From Actinomycetota bacterium (GTDB lineage: Bacteria > Actinomycetota > Thermoleophilia > Gaiellales > Gaiellaceae), in the NCBI GenBank assembly GCA_005888365.1, contig VAWZ01000100.1, positions 1-39,325 on the forward strand: 39,325 nucleotides of DNA, read 5' to 3'. The position numbers and the translations under genes were made by a program. The notes beneath the pieces are model-generated. The model saw only the letters and a list, made by a program, of their open reading frames with translations. It did not search any database and was not told the origin of the DNA. This document shows, piece after piece, positions 8,346 to 16,176 of the stretch (the first letter of the stretch is position 1; the number at the start of each line of letters is the position of its first letter).

Positions 8346-8460
8346 TGTGGATTGTCGCCATGAACGCAACGCTTTCTTTACCAAGACGCCGAAAATCCGA
8401 AAACTTCCCTGCTCGGAGCCCTTCTCGAACGGGGGATAAGCCTGTGGAAGATGTGGATAG
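8346..8460 (-). promoter_or_regulatory. Array of four DnaA-box-like 9-mers upstream of ligD
   Basis: In the gap between accA and ligD the plus strand shows TGTGGATTG (8346-8354), GGGGGATAA (8431-8439), TGTGGAAGA (8443-8451) and TGTGGATAG (8452-8460), all in the same orientation; the last two abut. Their complements match TTATCCACA at 6-8 of 9 positions, TGTGGATAG best (8 of 9). The intervening sequence (about 8360-8410) is A+T-rich for this genome. The first site ends next to the ligD start codon. A DnaA-binding regulatory site or DnaA-titrating locus is possible; this is inference from motif matches by eye. Confidence 0.5.
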
Positions 8461-8475
8461 TGAGCGGAAAGGCTT

Positions 8476-9414
8476 CTACAGCCCTGCGAGAACGCCCATA
8501 CGGCGGTACTTCGCGCGGCGCTGCCGGCGTCGCTCTTCGGGATCCAGGTCGTCGATCTCGGAGAGTGCCGCCGCAAGCGAGTCCTTGAGCAGGCGGGCCG
8601 CATCGTCCGGGTTCTCGTGCGCGCCGCCCTCGGGCTCGGGGACGATCGCGTCGATCACGCCCAGCTCGAGGCTGTGCGCCGCGTCCGGCTTGAACGCTGC
8701 GGCCGCCTTGCGTGCCTCGCCCGCGTCGCGCCACAGAATCGCCGCGCACCCTTCGGGTGAAATCACCGAATAGATCGCGTTCTCCTGCATGAGCACGAGG
8801 TCTGCGACCGCGATCGCGACGGCGCCTCCCGAGCCGCCCTCACCGATGATGCAGGAGACAGTCGGAACCGAGAGCCGCACCATCGCGGCCTGCGAGCGTG
8901 CGATCGCGCCGCCCTGGCCATGCTGTTCGGCCGCGACGCCGGGATAGGCGCCGGGCGTGTCCACGAGGGTGATGAGCGGGAACCGGTGCCGGTCGGCGAG
9001 TGCCATCGCGCGCATTGCCTTCCGGTAGCCCTCGGGATACGCCATGCCGAAGTTCCGGGAAGTCCTTTCCTTCAGGTCGCGGCCCTTCTGGTGTCCGACG
9101 ATGACGATCGTCCGGCCGTCGAGCTTGCCGAGCCCGGCCACGATCGCGTGGTCGTCCGCCCGGCCGCGATCGCCGTGCAGCTCGAAGAAGTCCTCGAGAA
9201 TCCGCTCGACGTAGTCGAGCGTGTACGGCCGATCGGCATGCCTCGCCCGCTCGACTGAACGCCAGATCTCCTCCGCGCTCGGCTCTTCCCGGAGCCGCTC
9301 GAGCTGGTCCTGCAGCCGTCCGAGCTCGCCGCTCAGCTTCGTCCCGCGAAGGAGTTTCACGGCGCCGAGCTTACTCAGGCGCGCGCGGAGCCGCATCTCC
9401 GCTTCGCTCGCCAC
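8476..9414 (-). CDS. accA: Acetyl-CoA carboxylase carboxyltransferase subunit alpha
   Basis: A protein of 312 residues, matching the usual AccA length. It transfers the carboxyl group from biotin-carboxyl carrier to acetyl-CoA together with AccD, giving malonyl-CoA in the cytoplasm. Family stretches are visible: RPYTLDYVERILEDFFELHGDR near 57-80, GHQKGRDLKERTSRNFGMAYPEGYRKA near 115-140, and the crotonase-fold oxyanion region IGEGGSGGAVAIAVAD near 195-210. The start is GTG at 9414, 3 bases after the accD stop, so the two subunits are co-translated from one message. The biotin carboxylase and carrier genes (accC, accB) are not in the window. Confidence 0.96.
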   Translation of the reverse strand: MASEAEMRLRARLSKLGAVKLLRGTKLSGELGRLQDQLERLREEPSAEEIWRSVERARHADRPYTLDYVERILEDFFELHGDRGRADDHAIVAGLGKLDGRTIVIVGHQKGRDLKERTSRNFGMAYPEGYRKAMRAMALADRHRFPLITLVDTPGAYPGVAAEQHGQGGAIARSQAAMVRLSVPTVSCIIGEGGSGGAVAIAVADLVLMQENAIYSVISPEGCAAILWRDAGEARKAAAAFKPDAAHSLELGVIDAIVPEPEGGAHENPDDAARLLKDSLAAALSEIDDLDPEERRRQRRAKYRRMGVLAGL

Positions 9415-9417
9415 CGC

Positions 9418-10272
9418 CTACGCCTGCGCGAAGAGCCGGAGGAGCCTGGCGAGCGTCGGGCGGAGCTCGGAGCGCTGTACGATCGCGTCCAGGTGCCCGA
9501 ACCTGTAGTTCGACTCGGCAAGGCCGAAGTCGTCCGGAAGCTTCTCTCGAGTGGTCTGCGCGACGACACGGGGTCCCGCGAAGGACATCAGCGCACCCGG
9601 CTCGGCGACAACGACGTCGCCGAGGCTCGCGAAGCTCGCGAGAACACCTCCTGTCGTGGGGTGTCCGAGAACGGAGAGGAGCGAACCGCCCGCCTCGTGC
9701 AACTCCTCGATCGCGCAGACGGTCTTCGGAAGCTGCATCAGGGCGAGGATTCCCTCCTGCATGCGCGCCCCGCCCGAGGCCGACACGGAGACGAGCGGCA
9801 CGCCGGCTTCCGCTGCGCCGTCACACACCCGAACGAACTTCTCGCCCACCACGCTCCCCATCGAGCCGCCCATGAACGCGAAGTCCATGACCGCGAGCCG
9901 GCACGGCTCGCCTTCGATGGCGGCGGCACCCGTGACCATTGCATCGCCCAGGCCGGTCTCGATCTCGGCCTCCGCAAGCCGTTCCGTATACGGCCTCAGA
10001 TCGAAGAACTCGAGGGCGTCCGCGGAGCGGAGCTCCGCGTCTTCCTCGACGAACGACTCGCGGTCGGCGAGCTGCTCGATTCGCTCTCGCGCCCGGACCG
10101 GGAAGTGATGCCCGCACTGGGGGCAGACGCGCAGGTTGCGCTGCAGCTCCTCGTCTCGATAGTGCGAGCCGCAGCTCGGGCACGTGTTCGGATGCGCCTT
10201 GTCCTGAGACGAGTCCGCGGCGCGCTTGTCTTCGACCGAGACGTCGACCTTTCCGGTGTCCGGCATGGACAT
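9418..10272 (-). CDS. accD: Acetyl-CoA carboxylase carboxyltransferase subunit beta
   Basis: A protein of 284 residues, the partner of AccA. It has the N-terminal zinc ribbon of E. coli-type AccD (CPSCGSHY near 31-38 and CPQCGHHF near 53-60) that contacts RNA or DNA and helps assembly. The crotonase-fold carboxyltransferase core follows, with ASGGARMQEGILALMQL and GVLASFASLGDVVVAEPGALMSFAGPRV. The ATG at 10272 is used; ATG at 10266 is two codons inside and equally plausible. A separate AccA plus zinc-ribbon AccD is the type of proteobacteria and firmicutes; most actinobacteria use a single-chain acyl-CoA carboxyltransferase. It sits 24 bases downstream of the arginase-fold gene on the same strand. 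Confidence 0.96.
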   Translation of the reverse strand: MSMPDTGKVDVSVEDKRAADSSQDKAHPNTCPSCGSHYRDEELQRNLRVCPQCGHHFPVRARERIEQLADRESFVEEDAELRSADALEFFDLRPYTERLAEAEIETGLGDAMVTGAAAIEGEPCRLAVMDFAFMGGSMGSVVGEKFVRVCDGAAEAGVPLVSVSASGGARMQEGILALMQLPKTVCAIEELHEAGGSLLSVLGHPTTGGVLASFASLGDVVVAEPGALMSFAGPRVVAQTTREKLPDDFGLAESNYRFGHLDAIVQRSELRPTLARLLRLFAQA

Positions 10273-10296
10273 GGGCTGGATCTTAGAGGCGGCGGC

Positions 10297-11064
10297 TCAG
10301 AAGCCCGCTGCGGCCAGGAGACGCACCACGATCGGCACGTTCTCGGCCTTCGGGAGCATGCCCGTGACCCCGAGCCCGGCGAGGCTCGTCCTCGCTGCGA
10401 CGTCTCGGAGGATCGTCTCGAGCTCGCCGGCACCTGGGCCGTTCGGCTCGGGCATGAACATCTCGGCCGCGAAAGGATCGAGGACGTCGAGATCGAGTGC
10501 AACGTACGCCCGGTCCACGCCCGCGAGCGCCCGCTCGAGCGAGTCGTCGATCCCCATGGCCGCGATGTAGTCGTATTCGGGCGGGTCGAGATTGCGTGCG
10601 CCTACGAGGGCGACGTCCTCCGGAGCGACCACCGCGTCGTCGAGGAGCATCCGCAGCGGCATTCCCCACTCGTTGCCCGAGGGGGAGGTGTCCGGAGTGT
10701 TCAGGTCGCCGTGCGCATCGAGCCATACCACTGCGAGTCGACCGCCTCGGGCGGCCAGCCCGCGAACGGCGCCGACATGCGCGCAGCAGCATCCGCCGGC
10801 GACGAGCGGTCGCACGGGAAGCCGCTCGGCGAGGGCAGCGGTTTGCTCCACGAGCGAGCTCTGCAGAACGATCGCCGTCTCCGGGTACGGAAGAGGCAGA
10901 AACGCGGCCTCGGCCATCGCCTCTCCGCCCTTCCCCCAGGCACGCGGAACGCGCACGAGCCCGGCGGCGTACTCGCGACCGCAGCTATGGCACTGGTATC
11001 CGGAGTCGACTGCGACCGCCGTGAGCGTGCGGCAGTCGGGGCACCGCGCTCGCAGCGCGCTCAT
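10297..11064 (-). CDS. Arginase/agmatinase-fold protein with N-terminal zinc ribbon
   Basis: A protein of 255 residues. Residues 1-30 form a rubredoxin-like zinc ribbon (C8/C11 in CPDC and C25/C28 in CHSC). Residues about 55-255 follow the ureohydrolase fold: DAHGD (D116, H118, D120) and ALDLDVLDPF (D191, D193) match the two metal-binding motifs of arginases. The first metal motif, normally GGDHS, is replaced by GGCCCAH (90-96), so the usual His ligand position holds Cys. It may be a ureohydrolase or amidohydrolase with altered metal preference, or a non-catalytic relative; the substrate cannot be named. Its ATG overlaps the HAD gene stop (ATGA), so the two genes are coupled. Confidence 0.82.
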   Translation of the reverse strand: MSALRARCPDCRTLTAVAVDSGYQCHSCGREYAAGLVRVPRAWGKGGEAMAEAAFLPLPYPETAIVLQSSLVEQTAALAERLPVRPLVAGGCCCAHVGAVRGLAARGGRLAVVWLDAHGDLNTPDTSPSGNEWGMPLRMLLDDAVVAPEDVALVGARNLDPPEYDYIAAMGIDDSLERALAGVDRAYVALDLDVLDPFAAEMFMPEPNGPGAGELETILRDVAARTSLAGLGVTGMLPKAENVPIVVRLLAAAGF

Positions 11065-11726
11065 GGTGGGACCAGGCCGTCGAGCGTCTCGGGAAGCCGG
11101 GTCAGGTCGGGAATGGTCCTCGCCGGCCGCCCGTCGTCGGGCTCTCCGAGCCGATTGACCCAGATGCAGCGGATACCGAGCGCGCTCGCCGGCTCGATGT
11201 CGTGGTACAGGCTCTGGGCGACGTGGACGTGGTTCGCTTGATCCGCCCCGGTGGCCTCGCGGAACGCGTCCCAGTGGCGGCGGCCGGGCTTGTAGGAGCC
11301 GATCTCGGAGGCGACCACGACCGGGTGGAACGCGATCCCGATCGCCACCATCGACGCGTCGATCAGGTCGCGATCCGTGTTCGAGAGAATCGCGAGACTC
11401 CAGCCGCGACGCCTCGCCTCCGCGAGGGCCGGAGGAACGTCCGGAAAGACCGGCCAGCGCGGGAGCGACCGGGCGAGGGCGCTCGCCTCCCCCTCCGGCA
11501 TCGCCATTCCGCGCTCGTCGGCGAGACGCTCGAGCCCCACCGTCAACACCTCCCGGTAGGACATCCCAGGTGACCCGGCCTGGATCTCGGGCTCGAGCTC
11601 GTGGTAGCGGGCGAGGAGATCGTCCGCGTGCTCGACGCCGAAGAGCCGCTCGAGCTCCTCCTGGATCCCGGAGAGCCAGTCGACGAGCGTCCCGTAGCAG
11701 TCGAACGTCGCCCAGCGCTCAGCCAC
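11061..11726 (-). CDS. HAD-superfamily hydrolase, haloacid-dehalogenase type II-like
   Basis: A protein of 221 residues. HAD motif I is FDCYGTLVDW with nucleophile D9, motif II is ILSNTD (S115), motif III is GSYKPG (K146), and the acidic motif IV region is AQSLYHDIEPA. FDxYGTLxD followed by SLxHDIxPA is characteristic of L-2-haloacid dehalogenase-like proteins. Many members with this signature are phosphatases or have unknown substrates, so dehalogenation is not assured. The start is GTG at 11726. It is divergent from the GNAT gene with about 27 bases between starts. Downstream it is coupled by a 4-base overlap to the arginase-fold protein, suggesting that the two act in one pathway. Confidence 0.87.
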   Translation of the reverse strand: MAERWATFDCYGTLVDWLSGIQEELERLFGVEHADDLLARYHELEPEIQAGSPGMSYREVLTVGLERLADERGMAMPEGEASALARSLPRWPVFPDVPPALAEARRRGWSLAILSNTDRDLIDASMVAIGIAFHPVVVASEIGSYKPGRRHWDAFREATGADQANHVHVAQSLYHDIEPASALGIRCIWVNRLGEPDDGRPARTIPDLTRLPETLDGLVPP

Positions 11727-11753
11727 GCGTGCAGCCTAGTCTTCGCCAGCAAG

Positions 11754-12236
11754 GTGGTCGCGATACGCAGGATGGAAGCCTCGGACTGGCCGGCCGTCGA
11801 GCGGATCTACGCAGAGGGCATCGCGACCGGCGACGCGACGTTCGAGACCGAGCCGCCCACCTGGAGCGAGTTCGACGTCGAGCGACTCGCGGATCATCGC
11901 CTGGTCGCGGTCGAGGAGGGCACGGTCGTCGGCTGGGCCGCGCTCTCGCCGACGTCGAGCCGCGCCTGTTACCGCGGAGTCGTCGAGCACTCCGTCTATG
12001 TGACAGAACGCGCGCGCGGTCGTGGTGTGGGGCGGGCCCTGATGGAGGCGCTCGTCGCAGGAGCGGACGCGGCGGGTCTCTGGACCATCCAGACGAGCGT
12101 CTTTCCCGAGAACGAGGCGAGCGTCGCGCTGCACCACGCTCTCGGCTTTCGGGTTGTCGGACGCAGGGAACGGATTGCGCAGCTCGACGGCGTCTGGCGC
12201 GACACGATCCTGCTCGAGCGCCGGAGCTCGGGCTAG
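11754..12236 (+). CDS. GNAT N-acetyltransferase, phosphinothricin-acetyltransferase-like
   Basis: A protein of 160 residues when started at GTG 11754, which gives MVAIRRMEASDWPAVERIY, a normal GNAT N-terminus; ATG 11772 is an alternative. Acetyl-CoA binding is indicated by ARGRGVGRALMEAL (motif A, about 87-100) and FPENEASVALHHALGFRVVG (motif B, about 120-140). The segment IYAEGIATGDATFETEPPTW is typical of Pat/MddA-like enzymes acetylating amino-acid analogues such as phosphinothricin or methionine sulfoximine; the real substrate is unknown. It is divergent from the HAD gene and convergent with fabF (7 bases apart), an isolated single-gene unit. Confidence 0.88.
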   Translation: MVAIRRMEASDWPAVERIYAEGIATGDATFETEPPTWSEFDVERLADHRLVAVEEGTVVGWAALSPTSSRACYRGVVEHSVYVTERARGRGVGRALMEALVAGADAAGLWTIQTSVFPENEASVALHHALGFRVVGRRERIAQLDGVWRDTILLERRSSG

Positions 12237-12243
12237 TCGACCG

Positions 12244-13512
12244 CTACGCCGCTTCGTCCCAGCGGCGGACGACGACGCACGCGTTGTGCCCGCCGAAGCC
12301 GAACGAATTCGACGCGCCGATTTCGATCTCCGCCGGCCGCGACTCGTTCGGGATGTAGTCGAGGTCGCACTCGGGATCCGTCGTCTCGTAGTTGATCGTC
12401 GGCGGCAGCGTGCCGCGCTGGACGGCGAAGATCGTGAAGATCGCCTCCACGGCCCCGGCCGCGCCAAGCGTGTGGCCCGTCGCACCTTTCGTCGACGACA
12501 CGGGGGTCCGGTACGCGTTGTCCTCGCCGAGTGCGATCTTCAGGACCCGCGTCTCGGCTGCGTCACCGACCGGAGTCGACGTCCCATGCGCGTTGATGTA
12601 CCCGACCTGGCTCGGCTCGATCCCGGCGTCAGCGAACGCCATGGTCATCGCGCGGGCGGGGCTCAAGCCGCTCGGATCGGGCTCGGTCACGTGCTGGGCG
12701 TCCGACGAGACGCCGTAGCCGAGGAGCTCGGCGTAGATCCTCGCCCCCCGGGCTCGGGCATGCTCGAGCTCCTCGAGCACGAGCACGGCGCCGGCTTCTC
12801 CCATCACGAAGCCGTCCCGGTCGGCGTCGAAGGGCCTCGAGCCGCGTTTCGGATCGTCGTTTCGCTGCGACAGAGCGCGCATGGCGCTGAAACCGGCGAT
12901 GCTGACGCGCGTGATCGGCGCCTCCGTTCCGCCGCAGAGCATCACCTCCGCGCGGCCGAGCCGTATGGCGTCGAGACCGTCGCCGATGGCCATGTTCGAG
13001 GCGGCGCACGCAGTCGTCTCCGTCGCGAGCGGCCCCTTCGTCCCGAGCTCCATCGAGACCCACGCAGCCGCCATGTTCGGAATGATCTGGATGATCGAGA
13101 AGGGGCTCGTGCGGTCGGGGCCCCGTTCGAGCAGCTGCTGGAAGCAGTCCTCGAACGCGTACAGGCCCCCGATGCCGGTCGCAACCGCAGCGCCGACACG
13201 GTCGGGCTCCGAGGCGATGTCGATGCCGCTGTCCGCCTCGGCCATCCGCGCGGCGGAGAGCGCCATCTGCGAGAACTTGTCCATACGGCGAGCCTGCTTT
13301 CGTTCCATCCAGGTCGTCGGCTCGAAGTCCTTGAGCTCGCAGGCAAAGCGCACGGAGTAGTCGGCCGCGTCGAAGTGCGTGATGGGGCCCGCGCCGGATT
13401 CTCCCGCCACGAGGTTCTGCCAGCTCGTCTCGGGATCGTTCCCCAGGGGGCTGACCATGCCGACGCCCGTGATGACGACGCGGCGTCTTCCGTTCTGCGA
13501 CATCTGGCTCAT
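12244..13512 (-). CDS. fabF: 3-oxoacyl-ACP synthase II
   Basis: A protein of about 422 residues, full length for KAS II. It performs the chain-elongating Claisen condensation of malonyl-ACP with acyl-ACP. The catalytic Cys lies in TETTACAASNMAIGD (C169), the two His in NAHGTSTPVGD and KGATGHTLGAAG, and the C-terminus has SNSFGFGGHNAC. The ATG at 13512 is used; GTG 13518, overlapping the fabG stop by one base, and ATG 13503 are alternatives. It is the last gene of the leftward fab operon. No acyl-carrier-protein gene separates fabG from fabF, where acpP often lies. Confidence 0.96.
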   Translation of the reverse strand: MSQMSQNGRRRVVITGVGMVSPLGNDPETSWQNLVAGESGAGPITHFDAADYSVRFACELKDFEPTTWMERKQARRMDKFSQMALSAARMAEADSGIDIASEPDRVGAAVATGIGGLYAFEDCFQQLLERGPDRTSPFSIIQIIPNMAAAWVSMELGTKGPLATETTACAASNMAIGDGLDAIRLGRAEVMLCGGTEAPITRVSIAGFSAMRALSQRNDDPKRGSRPFDADRDGFVMGEAGAVLVLEELEHARARGARIYAELLGYGVSSDAQHVTEPDPSGLSPARAMTMAFADAGIEPSQVGYINAHGTSTPVGDAAETRVLKIALGEDNAYRTPVSSTKGATGHTLGAAGAVEAIFTIFAVQRGTLPPTINYETTDPECDLDYIPNESRPAEIEIGASNSFGFGGHNACVVVRRWDEAA

Positions 13513-13517
13513 GCGCA

Positions 13518-14258
13518 CTACATCCCGAGTCCGCCGTCGACCAGCAGCACTGCGCCCGTGATGAACGAGGCGTCCTCCGAGCAGAGGAACCGTACCGCGC
13601 CGGCGACGTCCTCCGGGTCGCCGAGCCGGCCGAGCGGCGTGTTCTCGAGCATGGCGCCCGTCGCCTCCGCGGGAAGAACGTCGGTGAGCCGCGTCTTCAC
13701 GTACCCGGGCACGACGACGTTCGCGCGCACGTTCCGGCTCCCGAGCTCCCGGGCGAGCGCCTTCGTGAAGCCGATGATTCCGGCCTTCGAGGCCGCGTAG
13801 TTCGTCTGGCCCCAGTTTCCATGCAGCCCGACGATCGACGAGATGTTCACGATCGCCCCGGCACGACGCTTCATCATCCCGCGCACCGCGGCGCGGGAGG
13901 TGTAGAAGACCGAGGCGAGGTTCGTGTCTATGACCGTCGCCCAGTCGTCGTCGGACATGCGCACGAGAAGACCGTCCCGCGTGACCCCGGCGTTGTTGAC
14001 GAGCACGTCGAGATCGCCCGCATCCTCGACCAGCGCCTGAGCAGACTTCGAGTCGGAGACGTCCGCGCGAACAGCCCGGCCGCCGATCTCGGACGCGAGC
14101 TCTTCGGCCTCCTCGGCAGCGCTCTGGTAGGAGAGGACGACCTCCGCCCCGGCCTGCGCGAGCTCAGCCGCGATCGCTCGTCCGATCCCGCGCGACGCAC
14201 CGGTGACGAGTGCCTTCTTCCCCTCGAGCGAGCAGAAAGCAGCCGAGGCCTCGGTCAC
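13518..14258 (-). CDS. fabG: 3-oxoacyl-ACP reductase
   Basis: A short-chain dehydrogenase of 246 residues that reduces 3-ketoacyl-ACP with NADPH. The cofactor motif is VTGASRGIG (18-26); NNAG is at 88-91. The catalytic residues are the Ser in NISS (140-141), Y154 and K158 (NYAASKAG). The GTG at 14258 overlaps the fabD stop (GTGA) and gives a normal start before SLEGKKALVTG. Longer upstream readings of this frame only retrace fabD out of frame and are not used. It is coupled to fabD upstream and abuts fabF downstream. Confidence 0.95.
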   Translation of the reverse strand: MTEASAAFCSLEGKKALVTGASRGIGRAIAAELAQAGAEVVLSYQSAAEEAEELASEIGGRAVRADVSDSKSAQALVEDAGDLDVLVNNAGVTRDGLLVRMSDDDWATVIDTNLASVFYTSRAAVRGMMKRRAGAIVNISSIVGLHGNWGQTNYAASKAGIIGFTKALARELGSRNVRANVVVPGYVKTRLTDVLPAEATGAMLENTPLGRLGDPEDVAGAVRFLCSEDASFITGAVLLVDGGLGM

Positions 14259-15178
14259 CGAGAAAGTGCTTCCTGCGCCCGCTCGAGACTCTCGACGGTG
14301 TTCACCGAGATGGTCTTGACCCCCCGGTCGATCCGCTTCACGAGCCCCGAGAGCACGTTCCCGGGACCGACTTCGACGAACGTGGAGGCACCGCTCCTGA
14401 TGAGCTCTGTCGCAGCCTGCGTAAAGCGGACCGGAGCCGTGAGCTGGTCGACGAGTAGCGTCGCCAGACGCTGTGCAGGCTCGACCTTCGCAGTGACCGT
14501 CGACATGAACGGGGAGAGAGGCTCCACGAACTTGACCCTGTCGATCGCCGGTCGGAGCCGATCGGCGGCGCGGGCGACGAGCGGGCTGTGGAAAGCCCCG
14601 GAGACCTTGAGCCTCACTGCTCGTCGGGCGCCGAGGCTCTCGGCCTCGGCGCAGCACTCCTCGACTGCCTCGTGCTCCCCCGAGACGACGATCTGCCCCG
14701 GACAGTTGTAGTTCGCCGGCCACACGCCGATGATCTTCCGGCAGAGCTTCTCGACCTCCTCATCGGCGAGGCCGAGGATCGCCGCCATCGTGCCGGGCCG
14801 CTGTCTCGCGGCCTCGGCCATCGCGAGCCCGCGTTCCCGCACGAGCCCGATCGCGTCGCCGGTGCCGATCGACCCGGCTGCGGCGAGTGCGGCGAACTCC
14901 CCGACCGAATGCCCGACGACGACGTCCGGCTCGAGGCCGCGCTCTCGCAGGGCGGCCAGGATGGCGAGGCTCGTGGCCACGAGGGCAGGCTGTTGCACCT
15001 CGGTATGCACGAGGTCGTCGATTGGCGCGTCGAAGCAGAGGCGCTCGAGATCGAGACCCGAGGCCTCCGAGCCGATTCGGTACACCTCCCGGGCGGAGGG
15101 GAACGCCTCCGCGATCTCGCGTCCCATGCCAGGCTCGAGCGAGCCCTGGCCGGGGAAGCAAAAGGCAATCTTGCTCAC
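14255..15178 (-). CDS. fabD: Malonyl-CoA:ACP transacylase
   Basis: A protein of 307 residues that loads malonyl groups onto acyl carrier protein. It shows AFCFPGQGS at the N-terminus, the nucleophilic serine in VVGHSVGEFAALAAAG (S91), the RGLAM arginine region, and the AFHSPLV histidine (KVSGAFHSPLV near residue 200). The GTG at 15178 overlaps the fabH stop (GTGA) and gives MSKIAFCFPGQG, the family start; a longer start would add residues overlapping fabH. It sits inside the fabZ-H-D-G-F operon, with fabG coupled to its stop. Confidence 0.95.
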   Translation of the reverse strand: MSKIAFCFPGQGSLEPGMGREIAEAFPSAREVYRIGSEASGLDLERLCFDAPIDDLVHTEVQQPALVATSLAILAALRERGLEPDVVVGHSVGEFAALAAAGSIGTGDAIGLVRERGLAMAEAARQRPGTMAAILGLADEEVEKLCRKIIGVWPANYNCPGQIVVSGEHEAVEECCAEAESLGARRAVRLKVSGAFHSPLVARAADRLRPAIDRVKFVEPLSPFMSTVTAKVEPAQRLATLLVDQLTAPVRFTQAATELIRSGASTFVEVGPGNVLSGLVKRIDRGVKTISVNTVESLERAQEALSR

Positions 15179-16173
15179 GTCGCCCTCCCGTTCGTGGTCC
15201 ATTCGATCAGCGACGAGCCCCATGTAAGGCCCGCCCCCATCCCGGTCATCAATACGAGCGCACCGTCGCGCAGCCGCCCTTCCGCCCGCGCGTCGGTGAG
15301 CGCGAGCGGGATCGACCCTGACGAAGTGTTTCCGTAACGGTCCACGTTGACGACGGTCTTTCCCAGCGGGATCCCGAGCTTATCGGCCGCGTAGTCGATG
15401 ATCCGCTTGTTCGCCTGGTGAGGGATGTAAACATCGACGTCGGCGACGGTCTTTCCGCATTCCGACAGGATCTGCTCGGCCGAGTACACCATGATTCGAG
15501 TCGCGAACTTGAACACCTCGCGCCCGTTCATCTTGACGTAGCCGTTCGGGTTCTCGAACCTCCTCGACCCTGACCCTGGAAGCCACAGGTGCTCGCCGCC
15601 GCCGCCGTCCGCGCCGAGCTCGAAGCCGAGGAATCCACCGTGGTCGACCGCCTCCATCACCACCGCGCCGGCGCCGTCTCCGAAGAGGACGAGCGTCGAG
15701 CGGTCGTCCCAGTCGAGGATCTTCGAGAGCACGTCACCGCCGACGACCAGCGCGCAGCGCGAGAGCCCGGACGCGAGCATTCCGTAGGCCTGCGCCAGCG
15801 CGTATACGAAGCCGGTGCAGCCCGCGAGCAGGTCGTAGGCCGCGGCCTTCGGCATACCCAGCGCGTCGGCGAGAAGCGCCGAAGAGGTCGGAAACATCAT
15901 GTCCGGAGTCACCGTGGCGCAGATCAGCAGGTCGATCTCGGCGGCCGGGACACCTGCGTCCGCGAGCGCGGCGCGGGCTGCCGGAAGCGCGATGTCCGTG
16001 AGCGCCTCCTCCTCGGCGGCGACGCGCCGCTCCCGGATCCCAGTCCGCTCCCGGATCCACTCGTCCGAGGTGTCCACGATGCGCGCCAGCTCGTCGTTCG
16101 TCAGCACCCGTTCCGGGACGTGCGTCCCCAGCCCGGTGATGCCGATACGAGGTCCAGTTGCCGAGCCGAGCAT
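15175..16173 (-). CDS. fabH: 3-oxoacyl-ACP synthase III
   Basis: A protein of 332 residues. KAS III starts fatty acid synthesis by condensing an acyl-CoA primer with malonyl-ACP, and in actinobacteria often selects branched primers. The complete Cys-His-Asn triad is visible: C119 in LLAGCTGF, H252 in IPHQANKRI and N282 in YGNTSSGSIPLAL. The N-terminal TSDEWIRERTGIRERR and C-terminal GMGAGLTWGSSL are also typical. It starts at ATG 16173, 3 bases after the fabZ stop, and overlaps fabD by 4 bases. Confidence 0.97.
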   Translation of the reverse strand: MLGSATGPRIGITGLGTHVPERVLTNDELARIVDTSDEWIRERTGIRERRVAAEEEALTDIALPAARAALADAGVPAAEIDLLICATVTPDMMFPTSSALLADALGMPKAAAYDLLAGCTGFVYALAQAYGMLASGLSRCALVVGGDVLSKILDWDDRSTLVLFGDGAGAVVMEAVDHGGFLGFELGADGGGGEHLWLPGSGSRRFENPNGYVKMNGREVFKFATRIMVYSAEQILSECGKTVADVDVYIPHQANKRIIDYAADKLGIPLGKTVVNVDRYGNTSSGSIPLALTDARAEGRLRDGALVLMTGMGAGLTWGSSLIEWTTNGRAT

Positions 16174-16176
16174 GTC

